Positions 15,861-24,988 of a stretch of DNA of 36,427 bases are shown one piece after another. The position numbers and the translations under genes are program-made. The DNA lies in contig CAMAVH010000014.1 of assembly GCA_945861615.1 (NCBI GenBank), positions 1 through 36,427 on the forward strand. Reading direction: 5' to 3'. This DNA comes from Rhizobium sp. Q54 (GTDB lineage: Bacteria; Pseudomonadota; Alphaproteobacteria; SMXQ01). Below the pieces are notes generated by a model that saw only the letters and a program-made list of their open reading frames with translations, was not told where the DNA came from and did not search any database. How positions within the stretch are numbered: position 1 is the stretch's first letter; the number at the start of each line of letters is the position of its first letter.

Positions 15861-15875
15861 TTGCGCGGCGCAGCA
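15861..15875. promoter_or_regulatory. Candidate PhaR operator between phaC and phaR
   Basis: TTGCGCGGCGCAGCA is an imperfect dyad (TTGCGCG / CGCAGCA) in the divergent region between the phaC side and phaR. PhaR-type repressors bind TGC/GCA-rich palindromes near pha genes, so autoregulation is plausible. The match was judged by eye. Confidence 0.3.
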
Positions 15876-15973
15876 TTTTCGCGCCATCTTGAAGCCAGAA
15901 GACCGGGGAAGCGCCCATCAGAGCCGCGGGACCGGTCGGGAAAACTTCACGCCAGCGCCTCGAGGACGACCCC

Positions 15974-16576
15974 ATGACCGACAGCCCCGGCACGGACAAA
16001 CCCGTCATCACCATCAAGAAATACGCCAACCGCCGCCTCTACAACACGGCGACGTCGAGCTATGTCACACTCGAACATCTGGCGCAGATGGTGAAGGAAG
16101 GCGTCGATTTCGTCGTGCTCGACGCCAAGACCAACGAGGACCTCACCCGCCAGGTGCTGACGCAGATCATCATCGAGGAAGAGGCCAAGGGCGAGAACCT
16201 GCTGCCGATCAACTTCCTGCGCCAGATGATCGGCTTCTACGGCCACGGCATGCAGGGTCTGGTGCCGCGCTATCTCGATCTCAGCATGGAATCCTTCTCG
16301 CGCAACCAGCAGCAGATCCGCAGCTACATGGAAGAGACCTTCACCGGCCTCTTTCCGTTCGGCGACAAGATCAGCGAAATGGGCAAGCGCAACATGGCGA
16401 TGTTCGAGGATGCCATGAAGATGTTCTCGCCCTTCCCGGGCGCGCCCAACTATCCGGGGCGCGGCGCGGCGGCAGATCCGGCGGCAGAGGGCGAATCGGC
16501 GGAAATTCGCGATCTCAAGGCCAAGCTCGATATGCTGCAAGGCCAGCTCGACCAGCTGCTGCGCGCCAAGAAGTAA
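15974..16576 (+). CDS. phaR: Polyhydroxyalkanoate synthesis repressor PhaR
   Basis: The 200-residue protein contains the PHB accumulation regulator DNA-binding domain: ITIKKYANRRLYNTATSSYV and TLEHLAQMVKEGVDFVVLDA (about residues 11-70), followed by the PHB-binding part (LTQIIIEEE, LLPINFLRQMIGFYGHGMQG) and a C-terminal coiled-coil-like segment (EIRDLKAKLDMLQGQLDQLL). PhaR binds both DNA and nascent PHB granules, releasing phasin and pha promoters when polymer forms. It is divergent from phaC–phaA–phaB, the normal location in alphaproteobacteria. The stop codon lies 21 bp from the convergent sensor kinase end. Confidence 0.95.
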   Translation: MTDSPGTDKPVITIKKYANRRLYNTATSSYVTLEHLAQMVKEGVDFVVLDAKTNEDLTRQVLTQIIIEEEAKGENLLPINFLRQMIGFYGHGMQGLVPRYLDLSMESFSRNQQQIRSYMEETFTGLFPFGDKISEMGKRNMAMFEDAMKMFSPFPGAPNYPGRGAAADPAAEGESAEIRDLKAKLDMLQGQLDQLLRAKK

Positions 16577-16597
16577 AGTCTCGCGGCGAGGACGGGC

Positions 16598-18595
16598 TCA
16601 CGCGCGCACGCGCGTGCTGCTCCCGTCATCCTCCAGCTCGGGCGACAGCTTGTCTTCCTGCGCGAAGGTGGCATGCAGGCGCGCCACCGGAAAGCGCATG
16701 GTCACGGCCGTGCCGACGCCCGACTCGCTGGCGATTTCCAGGCGACCCTCGTGCAATTCCATCAGATGCTTGGTCAACGGCAGGCCGAGGCCGGTCCCTT
16801 CATATTTGCGGCTCAGCCGGCTATCGACCTGACGGAACGGCTCGAGCGCGAGCAGGATCTCGTCGGCGCTCATGCCGATGCCGGTATCCTTGACGACGAA
16901 GAGCAGATCGCCGCGCCCGTTGCCGTCCGCATCGCCCGAATCGAGCCCGGCCATGAGCGTGATGCGGCCGCCCTCTTCGGTGAATTTGAAGGCATTGGCC
17001 AGGATGTTGATGAGGATTTGCCGTACGCGGCGCTTGTCGCCATAGAGATAGGGCAGATCGCCGGGCACCGAAATATCGAGCGCGGCGCGCCCCGCGCCCG
17101 GGCCACCCACCATGCGCAGGCTGTCGGCCGCCACGTCGGCTGGACGGATATAGTCTTCCAGCAGCGTCATCTTGCCGCTTTCGGCTTTCGACAGATCGAG
17201 GATATCGTTGATCAGGCTGAGCAGATGCTTGCCGCTCTCCTCAATCAGCTTGGAATAATCGAGCACGCGCGGGCCGGCGTCGGCGCCGAGCGCCCCCGAG
17301 CCGATCACCTCGGAAAAGCCGATGATGGCGTTGAGCGGCGTGCGCAGTTCATGGCTCATGGCGGCGAGGAAGGCCGACTTCGAGCGGTTGGCGCGGTCGG
17401 CGAGATCCCTGGCGGTGACCAATTCGTCGAGCGCGCGCTTGCGGTCGGTGGTGTCGCGCAGATTGGCGACGATGCCGGCGATGCCGGGCTCACCCTGCAA
17501 ATTGCAGCAGGTGATCTCGAAGGTGCGCCATTGGCCGTCGGCGTGGCGCAGTTGAATCTCGGCCGTCATGTTGACGCCCTGCTCGGTCTGCACCCGCGAG
17601 AGAAAGTCGTAGAACGAACCGAGCTCGGCCGGCGACATGAACTCGTCGAGCCGGCGCCCGACCAGCCAAGTCGGCGCGAAGCCGAGAATGCGCTTGGCCG
17701 ATTCGCTGCAATAGGTGAATTGCCCGCGCACGTCGATGATGGCGATCACGTCGGAGCTGTTGCGGATCAACGAGCGATAGCGGCGGTTGTTGATTTCCAG
17801 GCGGCGCGCCGCGAGCGCGCTGGTCATCGACATGCGGCGATCGGCGATGACCGACAGCAGGCCGAGCATCAGCAGGAAGAAGGTCGCGCCGGCGATGCCG
17901 ACGGCGAGGATGTGCGGCGAGAAATTCATGCCGCTGTCGAACAGCGGCGTCCGCAGCGCGGGATAGTATTCCGCCGAGGCCATGCCGACGAAATGCATGC
18001 CGGCGACGGCGACCGCCATGATCGCCGCACTGACCAGCTTCTGCCAATAGGCATGAACATGGAACGCCAGCCAGAGCGCGGCCGTGGCGGCGACGATGGC
18101 GATGACGATCGACAGCGAAAACAAAGTCCAGTCGTATTTGATGCTGGCATCCATGCGCATCGCCATCATGCCGAGGTAATGCATGGCGGCGATGCCGCAG
18201 CCCATGAACAAGCCGCCGACCGCCAGACGCAGGCGGGTGAGCGTTCGGGCGCCGGCGATGGCGAGACCCGCGCCGGTGACGAGAATGGCGACAATCAGCG
18301 AGCCAACGGTGAGATTCGCCTCGTAGCTGACCGGCAGTTCCATCTTAAAGGACAACATCGCGACGAAATGCATCGCCCAGATGCCGCCGCCCATGGCCGT
18401 GGCGGCGAGCCCCAGCCACCATAGGCGCGGCCGGCCGCGCGCTTCGCGCATGCGGCTGGCGGCATCGAGCGCGACAAAGGACGCGAACCCGGCGATCGCC
18501 ACCGACAGGACGACGAGCGCCACGTCATGCTGGCCTGTCAGATGGTTTTGCAGATACGGCGAAATGACCGGGTCTCCAAAGACGCCTCGGCTCAC
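16598..18595 (-). CDS. MHYT-domain PAS sensor histidine kinase
   Basis: The 665-residue membrane kinase begins with a seven-helix MHYT sensor (residues about 25-250) holding the signature pairs WAMHFVAML, AAMHYLGMMAM and GMHFVGMAS; MHYT domains are proposed to bind copper and sense O2, CO or NO. A PAS domain follows (about 275-400: SLIRNSSDVIAIIDVRGQFT, TCCNLQGEPGIAG), then HisKA with the phospho-acceptor His415 in AMSHELRTPLNAIIGF, and an HATPase domain with ILANAFKFTEEG, DTGIGMS and GTGLGLPL. There is no receiver domain and no response regulator next door, so it is an orphan kinase. The start is a GTG without an obvious ribosome-binding site; a nearby alternative is possible. Confidence 0.92.
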   Translation of the reverse strand: MSRGVFGDPVISPYLQNHLTGQHDVALVVLSVAIAGFASFVALDAASRMREARGRPRLWWLGLAATAMGGGIWAMHFVAMLSFKMELPVSYEANLTVGSLIVAILVTGAGLAIAGARTLTRLRLAVGGLFMGCGIAAMHYLGMMAMRMDASIKYDWTLFSLSIVIAIVAATAALWLAFHVHAYWQKLVSAAIMAVAVAGMHFVGMASAEYYPALRTPLFDSGMNFSPHILAVGIAGATFFLLMLGLLSVIADRRMSMTSALAARRLEINNRRYRSLIRNSSDVIAIIDVRGQFTYCSESAKRILGFAPTWLVGRRLDEFMSPAELGSFYDFLSRVQTEQGVNMTAEIQLRHADGQWRTFEITCCNLQGEPGIAGIVANLRDTTDRKRALDELVTARDLADRANRSKSAFLAAMSHELRTPLNAIIGFSEVIGSGALGADAGPRVLDYSKLIEESGKHLLSLINDILDLSKAESGKMTLLEDYIRPADVAADSLRMVGGPGAGRAALDISVPGDLPYLYGDKRRVRQILINILANAFKFTEEGGRITLMAGLDSGDADGNGRGDLLFVVKDTGIGMSADEILLALEPFRQVDSRLSRKYEGTGLGLPLTKHLMELHEGRLEIASESGVGTAVTMRFPVARLHATFAQEDKLSPELEDDGSSTRVRA

Positions 18596-18696
18596 GCGAC
18601 GGGCGGGCTGCCCGACGCGAGCCCTTTACCAAGTCTTCAGGATAAGGGGGGGCGGATTAATCGTTACTTAAAATGCCGGCAAATTCCGGGCCCCAA

Positions 18697-20112
18697 TTAG
18701 GCAACGCTGCGCAGCGCTTCGGCGAGAATCCCGAAAATTTCCTCGATTTGCGCCTGGCTGACGATCAGCGGCGGCGACAAGGCGATGATGTCGCCGGTCA
18801 CGCGGATCAGCAGGCCGCGCTTCTGGCATTCGAGGAACACGTCATAGGCGCGGGTGCCCGGCGCGCCGGGGCGCGGCGCCAGCTCGATGCCGGCGACGAG
18901 GCCGATGTTGCGGATGTCGATGACGTTGGGCAGGCCCCTGAGGGCATGCGCCGCCTCTTCCCACGGGCCCGACAGATCGGCGGCGCGCTGGAACAGATTG
19001 TCGCGCTCGTAGATGTCGAGCGTGGCGAGCGCGGCGGCGCAGGCGAGCGGATGGGCCGAATAGGTATAGCCGTGGAACAGCTCGATGGTGCCTTCCGGGC
19101 CATTCATGAAGGCGTCATAGATGCCCTTGCGCACCATCACGCCGCCCATCGGCACAGCGCCGTTGCTGATGCCCTTGGCCATGGTCATGAGATCGGGGAT
19201 GACGCCGAAGTAATCGGCGGCGAAGGGCGCGCCGAGGCGACCGAAGCCGGTGATGACCTCATCGAAGATCAGCAGGATGCCGTGCTTGTCGCAAATCGCG
19301 CGAAGCTTTTCGAGATAGCCCTGCGGCGGCACCAATACGCCGGTCGAGCCGGCCATCGGCTCGACGATCACCGCGGCGATGGTTGAGGCGTCATGCAACG
19401 TCACCAGGCCTTCGAGAGCGTCGGCGAGATGCGCGCCCCACGCCGGCTGGCCGCGCGAGAAAGCGTTGTGCTCGAGATTATGCGTGTGCGGCAAATGATC
19501 GACGCCGTTCAGCATGTTGCCGAACTGCTTGCGGTTGCCGACGATGCCGCCGACCGAGATGCCGCCGAAATTGACGCCGTGATAGCCACGCTCGCGGCCG
19601 ATGAAGCGCGTGCGGCTGCCTTCGCCGCGAATCTTGTGATAGGCGAGCGCGATTTTCAGCGACGTCTCCACCGACTCGGAGCCCGAGTTGGTGAAGAACA
19701 CATGATCGAGATCGCCCGGCGCCATGCCGGCGAGGCGGCTGGCCAGCTCGAAGGCCTTGGGATGGCTCATCTGGAAGGCGGTGGCATAGTCCATCTCATG
19801 CGCTTGCAACGCGATGGCATCGGCGATCTCGTCGCGGCAGTGGCCGGCATTGACGCACCACAGTCCAGCGCTGCCGTCGAGCAGCTTGCGGCCGTCGGTC
19901 ATCTCGTAATGCATGTCCTTCGCCTTGGCGATCAGGCGCGGCGCCGCCTTGAACTGGCGGTTCGGCGTGAAGGGCACCCAATAGGCATCGAGATCGTTGC
20001 GCGCCGTCGCGCTCTGGCTCGGCGCGCGCTGGGTCTGCGCGGCGATCGTCTTTTTCGGTGACTTGTCCCGATTTTTGGACGTATCGGCTGTGCTGGTCTT
20101 TGCGCCGGACAT
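18697..20112 (-). CDS. Omega-amino acid:pyruvate transaminase (class III)
   Basis: The 471-residue PLP enzyme matches beta-alanine/omega-amino-acid:pyruvate aminotransferases: DAYWVPFTPNRQFKAAPRL, GSAGLWCVNAGHCR, FFTNSGSESVETSLKIAL, GRERGYHGVNFGGISVGG, LIFDEVITGFGRLG and the PLP lysine in MAKGISNGAVPMGG (Lys313). It passes the amino group of beta-alanine or another omega-amine to pyruvate. I chose the ATG at 20112, which follows a GGGAGA ribosome-binding site; two upstream in-frame ATG/GTG-type starts would add up to 24 residues. The first ~38 residues are polar, Lys/Thr-rich and probably disordered. The 101-bp gap downstream, before the kinase start, holds no recognisable feature. Confidence 0.92.
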   Translation of the reverse strand: MSGAKTSTADTSKNRDKSPKKTIAAQTQRAPSQSATARNDLDAYWVPFTPNRQFKAAPRLIAKAKDMHYEMTDGRKLLDGSAGLWCVNAGHCRDEIADAIALQAHEMDYATAFQMSHPKAFELASRLAGMAPGDLDHVFFTNSGSESVETSLKIALAYHKIRGEGSRTRFIGRERGYHGVNFGGISVGGIVGNRKQFGNMLNGVDHLPHTHNLEHNAFSRGQPAWGAHLADALEGLVTLHDASTIAAVIVEPMAGSTGVLVPPQGYLEKLRAICDKHGILLIFDEVITGFGRLGAPFAADYFGVIPDLMTMAKGISNGAVPMGGVMVRKGIYDAFMNGPEGTIELFHGYTYSAHPLACAAALATLDIYERDNLFQRAADLSGPWEEAAHALRGLPNVIDIRNIGLVAGIELAPRPGAPGTRAYDVFLECQKRGLLIRVTGDIIALSPPLIVSQAQIEEIFGILAEALRSVA

Positions 20113-20240
20113 CTCTCGGCTCTCCCTTGAACTGCGAGGCATGCGTGATCCTTGAACATTACACCCGCCCCCGGGGCCCCGCACCCGATGGCTGCGAAAC
20201 GTCCGGGCCGCAGGGCAAAATGTCGGGCCCTTGGGAAATC

Positions 20241-20288
20241 AGCGCAATTGGCGCTGCCTTGGTTAATTTTTTAAAGACGGCATATGCC
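20241..20288. promoter_or_regulatory. Palindromes in an A+T-rich divergent intergenic region
   Basis: The 292-bp region 20113-20404 between the transaminase and the next plus-strand gene is markedly A+T-richer than the coding DNA. It holds AGCGC-aattg-GCGCT at 20241-20255 and the perfect palindrome GGCATATGCC at 20279-20288, plus several T/A runs (TAATTTTTTAAAG, TTGCATAAT). These are reasonable operator and promoter material, but I cannot assign a regulator. No gene or RNA is evident there. Confidence 0.3.
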
Positions 20289-20404
20289 TTTTAACCTGTT
20301 GTATATGTTGCATAATTTCCATTGATTCCCGGCTCTGACGGGGATAAGAATCCATTAAGAACATAAAATTTTAGACAAAAGCCAACGGGACGGACCAGGC
20401 TCCA

Positions 20405-20776
20405 GTGCAGATCGGTTCTTCAGCCATAATCCCTTACGGGATGCTGACAGGTGCGGCGGCAACGCCGCCCCATGTGGCCGACCGCAGCGCGCCGATCACG
20501 CCCGTGACGGCGGCGACGCGCGGCGGACAGCGCGCCAATGCCTGGATCGACGCGTCCTGGACCGAAGCGCCCGCCCGCCCGGCGCGCATCGATCCCTATG
20601 GCGGCGAAACCGAGACCGCCTCCACGGCCTTTGTCGCCCAGCGTTACGCCCAGGAAGAGATGCCCGACAGCGCCCCGCTCTCGCTCCATCAGCGCGGCAG
20701 CCAGGCCTATCAGACGGCGCAAAACGCTAGCCTGCAATTCCAACGCGGCGAACTCGGTCTCGACCTGGTCGCCTAA
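20405..20776 (+). CDS. Hypothetical protein, 123 aa
   Basis: I do not recognise a family. The frame opens with GTG at 20405 (an ATG at 20441 is an alternative). The 123-residue product is polar and probably partly disordered, rich in Ala, Thr and Pro, with a Gln-rich end (GSQAYQTAQNASLQFQRGEL). Third positions are G/C-rich as in native genes, supporting real coding. It stands alone between the transaminase, which is divergent, and the glycan gene cluster, 113 bp downstream. No signal peptide or membrane segment is visible. Confidence 0.6.
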   Translation: MQIGSSAIIPYGMLTGAAATPPHVADRSAPITPVTAATRGGQRANAWIDASWTEAPARPARIDPYGGETETASTAFVAQRYAQEEMPDSAPLSLHQRGSQAYQTAQNASLQFQRGELGLDLVA

Positions 20777-20809
20777 GGTCCCCGCGGCATCGTCAAGAGC
20801 CGCGCTGCC

Positions 20810-20838
20810 TTGCAAAAACCCTTCCCTGACAGTAAGTT
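20810..20838 (+). promoter_or_regulatory. Candidate promoter of the glycosyltransferase–asnB–ligase cluster
   Basis: TTGCAA (20810-20815) and TAAGTT (20833-20838) are separated by 17 bp and lie about 50 bp before the first glycosyltransferase start. Because the downstream genes are nearly all overlapping or closely spaced, this could drive the whole cluster. Confidence 0.4.
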
Positions 20839-20889
20839 ACACGGCACGTTAACAACGGCGCCGACGCCCCTCCGCGTCGCCGAAGCCAT

Positions 20890-22095
20890 ATGCGGGCTAC
20901 GATGGACGCCGACGCGCGTGATCTGCCTCCCCTGACCATCCTTCATGTCATCACCGGGCTGTTCACCGGCGGGGCGGAGATGATGCTCGCCAAATTGCTC
21001 GCCCGCCTGCCGGCCGGCCAAACCCGCCACACCGTCGTCTCTCTCACCGGCAGCGGCCCGTTGGGCGCGCGCATCGCGGCGCTCGGCATTCCCGTGATCA
21101 ATCTTGGAATGAACAAGGGTAGATTGGCGAAGGGCCCGGCGCTGATCGCCGGCTTCCTGCGCCTGCGCCGCCTGATCCGCCAGGAACAACCCGACATCGT
21201 GCAGGCTTGGATGTATCACGCCAATCTTTTCGCCGGCTTGGCCGCGGCCACCATACCGGGCGCGCCGCCGGTGATCTGGGGCATCCGCCAGAGCGATCTC
21301 GACCCCAAGATCAGCAAGCCGGCCACCATTCGCATCGCCAAGCTCGGCGGCCGCCTGTCGCGCCGCTTGAGCGACAAGATCCTATGCTGCTCGGACGTCG
21401 CCCGCGTCGTGCATGAGCGCATCGGCTACGATCCAGCGCGCATGGTCGTCATTCCCAACGGCTTCGATCTCGGCGAATTCAAGCCCGATCCGGCCGCGCG
21501 CGCCGCGATCCGCCGCGAGATCGCCGTCCCCGACGATGCGCCCGTGATCGGCCTGGTCGCCCGCTTCGACGCGCAGAAGGACCATCGCAATTTTCTCGCC
21601 GCCGCCGGACAGGTGCGCAAGGCGCTGCCCAACGCCCATTTCCTGCTGTGCGGCAGCGGCGCCGATGCAGCCAACCGCGAGATCGCCGGCTGGATCGACG
21701 ATTTCGATCTCGGCGCGAGCTGCCGCCTGCTCGGCGCGCGGGGCGACATCCCGGCGGTGACGGCGGCGCTCGACATCGCCGTCTCCTCCTCGGCCTTCGG
21801 CGAGGGCTTTCCCAACGTGCTCGGCGAAGCGATGGCGGCCGGCGTGCCCTGCGTCGCCACCGACGTCGGCGATTCGCGCATGATCGTCGGCGATACCGGC
21901 CGCATCGTGCCGCCGAGAGCCTCTGGCGCCTTGAGCGACGCCATGCTCTCGCTTTTGCGCCTGCCCGCCGATGAACGCCGGGCGCTCGGCACGGCGGCGC
22001 GCCGGCGCATCGCCGACGAATTCGAGATCGGCGTGATCGCCGCGCGCTATCTCGCGCTCTATCGCGCCACCCTCGCGCAAGAAAAGGCGCGCTGA
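20890..22095 (+). CDS. Glycosyltransferase, family 4 (GT-B)
   Basis: A 401-residue GT-B enzyme that transfers a sugar from a nucleotide-activated donor. The N-terminal domain shows VITGLFTGGAEMMLAKLL, IVQAWMYHANLFAGLAA and VIWGIRQSD; the C-terminal donor-binding domain shows VVIPNGFDLGEF, IGLVARFDAQKDHRNFLAAA, the GARGDIPAV loop and the retaining-GT4 motif EGFPNVLGEAMAAG. There is no signal or membrane segment, so it acts on the cytoplasmic face. Starts at 20890 or 20902 are both possible. It leads the cluster, 2 bp before asnB. Donor and acceptor are unknown; cell-surface glycan assembly is the likeliest role. Confidence 0.88.
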   Translation: MRATMDADARDLPPLTILHVITGLFTGGAEMMLAKLLARLPAGQTRHTVVSLTGSGPLGARIAALGIPVINLGMNKGRLAKGPALIAGFLRLRRLIRQEQPDIVQAWMYHANLFAGLAAATIPGAPPVIWGIRQSDLDPKISKPATIRIAKLGGRLSRRLSDKILCCSDVARVVHERIGYDPARMVVIPNGFDLGEFKPDPAARAAIRREIAVPDDAPVIGLVARFDAQKDHRNFLAAAGQVRKALPNAHFLLCGSGADAANREIAGWIDDFDLGASCRLLGARGDIPAVTAALDIAVSSSAFGEGFPNVLGEAMAAGVPCVATDVGDSRMIVGDTGRIVPPRASGALSDAMLSLLRLPADERRALGTAARRRIADEFEIGVIAARYLALYRATLAQEKAR

Positions 22096-22097
22096 TC

Positions 22098-24071
22098 ATG
22101 TGCGGCATCGCCGGGCTGCTCGACAATGCCAAGACCCTCGGCGGCGACGCGCTCGATGCGCTCGCCGCGCGGATGGCCGGCACGCTGCACCATCGCGGGC
22201 CCGATGACGGCGGCGCCTGGAGCGACGCGGCGGCCGGGATCGGACTCGGCTTTCGCCGCCTCGCCATCATCGATCTGACGCCCGCCGGCCATCAGCCCAT
22301 GCTCGCCGCCGAATCCGACAGCGCGCGCGGGTGTTCGGCCATCGTCTTCAACGGCGAGATCTACAATGCCGAGGACATCCGCCGCGAATTGAACGGCCTC
22401 GGCGCGACGCCGGCCGGCGGCTGGCGCGGCCATTCCGACACGGAAGTGCTGCTGCAGGCCTGCCGCCATTTCGGCGTCGCCGGCGCCGTCGAGCGGCTCA
22501 TCGGCATGTTCGCCTTCGCCTTCTGGGACGCGCCGGCCCAGCGCCTGACATTGGTGCGCGACCGCCTCGGCATTAAGCCGCTCTATTGGGCGCGCGCCGG
22601 CCAGCAGTTTCTCTTCGCCTCCGAGTTGAAGGCGCTGCGCGTCCATCCCGGCTTCAGCGGCGAGATCGACATGACGGCGCTCGCCGGCTATCTGCGCCAA
22701 GCCTACGTGCCCTCGCCGCGCAGCATCTATCGCGACGCGCAGAAGCTGCCGCCCGGCCATATGCTGACCATCGAAGCGGGCGGCGAGCCGGTCATCACCC
22801 GCTATTGGAACCTGCGCGACATTGCGACGGAGGGCCAACGCCAAGCCGCGAGCCGCCAGATCGACAATTTCGCCGCCATCGAGGACTTGGACAAGCTGCT
22901 GCGCGACGCGGTCAAGCTGCGCATGATCGCCGACGTGCCGCTCGGCGCCTTCCTGTCCGGCGGCATCGATTCCTCGACGGTGGTGGCGCTGATGCAGGCG
23001 CAGTCCAACCGGCCGGTCAAGACCTTCACCATCGGCTTTCACGAAGAAGGCTACAACGAGGCGGCCCACGCCAAGCTGGTCGCCGGCCATCTCGGCACCG
23101 AACATACCGAGCTCTACATCAATCCCAATCACGCGCTCGACCTGATCCCGCGCATGCCCGAGCTGTTCGACGAGCCCTTCGCCGACCCGTCGCAGATTCC
23201 GACCTATCTCGTCTCCGAGATGACGCGCCGCCACGTCACCGTGGCGCTGTCTGGCGACGGCGGCGACGAATTGTTCGCCGGCTATTCGCGTTACGCCTGG
23301 GCCGGCCGGCTGAAGCGTTGGACCGACGGCGTGCCGCTGCCGCTGCGCCGCCTGACCGCGTCGACCTTGCGCGCGATCCCGACGGAAAGCTGGGACGCGC
23401 TCTCGGGGCTGATCCCGGAACGCCGCCGGCCGCGCCAATTCGGCCATAAAGTGCAAAAGCTCGCCGGCCTGCTCGCCGAGCGCAGCGCCGACGATGTCGG
23501 CCGCCGCCTCGTCGGATTCTGGCAAGACCCCAGCGAATTGCTCGGCCGCGCCTATCCGCCCTATGGCGAATTGTGGGACGACAGCATCGCGCGCGATCTG
23601 CCGGACTTCACCGCGCGCATGCAGTATCTCGACACGATGACCTACCTGCCGGACGACATTTTGACCAAGGTCGATCGCGCCAGCATGGCGGTCAGCCTCG
23701 AAGCCCGCGTGCCGATGCTCGATCATCGCGTCGTCGCCCATGTGTGGAATCTGCCGGCCAATCTCAAGCTGCGCGACGGCAAGGCCAAGTGGCTGCTGCG
23801 CCAAGTGCTCTATCGCTACGTGCCGGCATCCCTCGTGGAGCGGCCCAAGATGGGTTTCGCCGTGCCGATCAACAGTTGGCTGCGCGGACCCTTGCGCGAT
23901 TGGGCCGAAAGCCTGCTCGACGAGACGCGCCTGACGCGCGAGGGCATCTTCAATCCCGCGCCGATCCGCCGCAAATGGCAGGAGCATCTCTCCGGCACGC
24001 GCGATTGGCAGTACGATCTCTGGGTCGTGCTGATGTTCCAGGCCTGGCATGAAAGATGGCGGGCCCAGTGA
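22098..24071 (+). CDS. asnB: AsnB-type glutamine-dependent asparagine synthase/amidotransferase
   Basis: The 657-residue protein has an N-terminal class II glutaminase domain starting at Met-Cys (Cys2 nucleophile, MCGIAGLLDN; HHRGPDDGG; VFNGEIYNAEDIR) and a C-terminal ATP-pyrophosphatase domain with the PP-loop LSGGIDSST (Ser287) and ALSGDGGDELFAGYSRYAW. It forms an amide using glutamine nitrogen and ATP. In glycosyltransferase-flanked loci, AsnB homologues often amidate sugar or glycoconjugate carboxylates rather than make asparagine; that role here is inferred from context. The start is 2 bp after the glycosyltransferase stop, and its end overlaps the next gene by 16 bp. Confidence 0.93.
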   Translation: MCGIAGLLDNAKTLGGDALDALAARMAGTLHHRGPDDGGAWSDAAAGIGLGFRRLAIIDLTPAGHQPMLAAESDSARGCSAIVFNGEIYNAEDIRRELNGLGATPAGGWRGHSDTEVLLQACRHFGVAGAVERLIGMFAFAFWDAPAQRLTLVRDRLGIKPLYWARAGQQFLFASELKALRVHPGFSGEIDMTALAGYLRQAYVPSPRSIYRDAQKLPPGHMLTIEAGGEPVITRYWNLRDIATEGQRQAASRQIDNFAAIEDLDKLLRDAVKLRMIADVPLGAFLSGGIDSSTVVALMQAQSNRPVKTFTIGFHEEGYNEAAHAKLVAGHLGTEHTELYINPNHALDLIPRMPELFDEPFADPSQIPTYLVSEMTRRHVTVALSGDGGDELFAGYSRYAWAGRLKRWTDGVPLPLRRLTASTLRAIPTESWDALSGLIPERRRPRQFGHKVQKLAGLLAERSADDVGRRLVGFWQDPSELLGRAYPPYGELWDDSIARDLPDFTARMQYLDTMTYLPDDILTKVDRASMAVSLEARVPMLDHRVVAHVWNLPANLKLRDGKAKWLLRQVLYRYVPASLVERPKMGFAVPINSWLRGPLRDWAESLLDETRLTREGIFNPAPIRRKWQEHLSGTRDWQYDLWVVLMFQAWHERWRAQ

Positions 24072-24988
24072 GCGGCGCGCCCCCGAGCGAGACAGCCGGC
24101 AACGATACCGTTCCCGCCACCCGCAGCTGGCAATCGGCCCTGCCCTGGTGGAGCAAGATCGCCGCCAAACTGCTGCTCAGCCGCCTGCCGATCAGCAAGA
24201 AGTTCTGGCAGCGGATCGGCTTGTTCTCGCCCGGCTACATGCTCCATCCGGAATATGCGATCGATGTCTTCCAGGCGCATTACACGCGCGCCGGCTCGCC
24301 GCCGCCAGGCTTCGCCTATCTCGAATTGGGCCCCGGGGACTCGCTGTCGACCGCCGCCATCGCCTGGGCCCATGGCGCCAGCGAGGGCTGGCTGATCGAC
24401 GCCGGGTCCTATGCCTCGCGCGAGATCGACAACTATCGCCCGCTGTTCGAGAAGCTGTCGGGCATGCGTCTTGCGCGCGACGCCGCCGCCTTGATGCATT
24501 GCCGCTCGGTCGGCGACATGCTGAAACTCACCCATTGCGCCTATCGCGAGGACGGCCTCACCGGGCTTAAAGCGGTGCGCGGCGCCAGCCTCGACATGAT
24601 CTTCTCCCAGGCCGTGCTCGAGCATGTGCCGCGTGGCGAATTCGCCGCGACCTTGCGGGAAATGAAGCGAGCCCTCAAGCCCAACGGGGTCGGCTCCCAT
24701 GTCGTCGACTTCAAGGATCATCTCGGCGCCTCGCTGCACAATCTGCGCTTCGGCGACGGGCTGTGGGAGCGCGACTGGTTCGCCAAGCGCAGCGGCTTCT
24801 ACACCAACCGCCTGCGCTATTCCGAAGTCGTCGCCGCCTTCCGCGACGCCGGCTTTACGGTCGAAACCCTGTCGCGCCGCCTCTGGGAAACGGCGCCTCT
24901 GGCGCGCGCGCGGCTGGCCAAGCAATTTCGCAGCCTCAGCGACGACGATCTGCGCGTCCTGGGCGCCACGCTCGTCACCCGGCCATGA
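24056..24988 (+). CDS. SAM-dependent methyltransferase of the glycan/conjugate cluster
   Basis: A 310-residue class I methyltransferase. Motif I is YLELGPGDSLSTAAIA (about residues 84-99), and the acidic residue for SAM lies in GWLIDAGSYASREI. SLDMIFSQAVLEHVPRGEFA and EMKRALKPNGVGSHVVDFKD complete the Methyltransf_11 core. The first ~50 residues hold WWSKIAAKLLLSRLPISKKF, a basic amphipathic stretch suggesting membrane contact. It starts inside the asnB 3' end and its stop overlaps the next start (ATGA). Probably methylates a sugar, lipid or conjugate made by its neighbours; the acceptor is not identifiable. Confidence 0.82.
   Translation: MAGPVSGAPPSETAGNDTVPATRSWQSALPWWSKIAAKLLLSRLPISKKFWQRIGLFSPGYMLHPEYAIDVFQAHYTRAGSPPPGFAYLELGPGDSLSTAAIAWAHGASEGWLIDAGSYASREIDNYRPLFEKLSGMRLARDAAALMHCRSVGDMLKLTHCAYREDGLTGLKAVRGASLDMIFSQAVLEHVPRGEFAATLREMKRALKPNGVGSHVVDFKDHLGASLHNLRFGDGLWERDWFAKRSGFYTNRLRYSEVVAAFRDAGFTVETLSRRLWETAPLARARLAKQFRSLSDDDLRVLGATLVTRP

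Noticed and set aside
16600..16617. Hairpin CACGCGCGCACGCGCGTG as a terminator between phaR and the kinase
   Set aside because: It lies in the kinase coding end, is simple alternating GC sequence and has no T-run.
22059..24050. 663-codon open frame antisense to asnB
   Set aside because: It mirrors a clear AsnB gene and its translation has no domain pattern.
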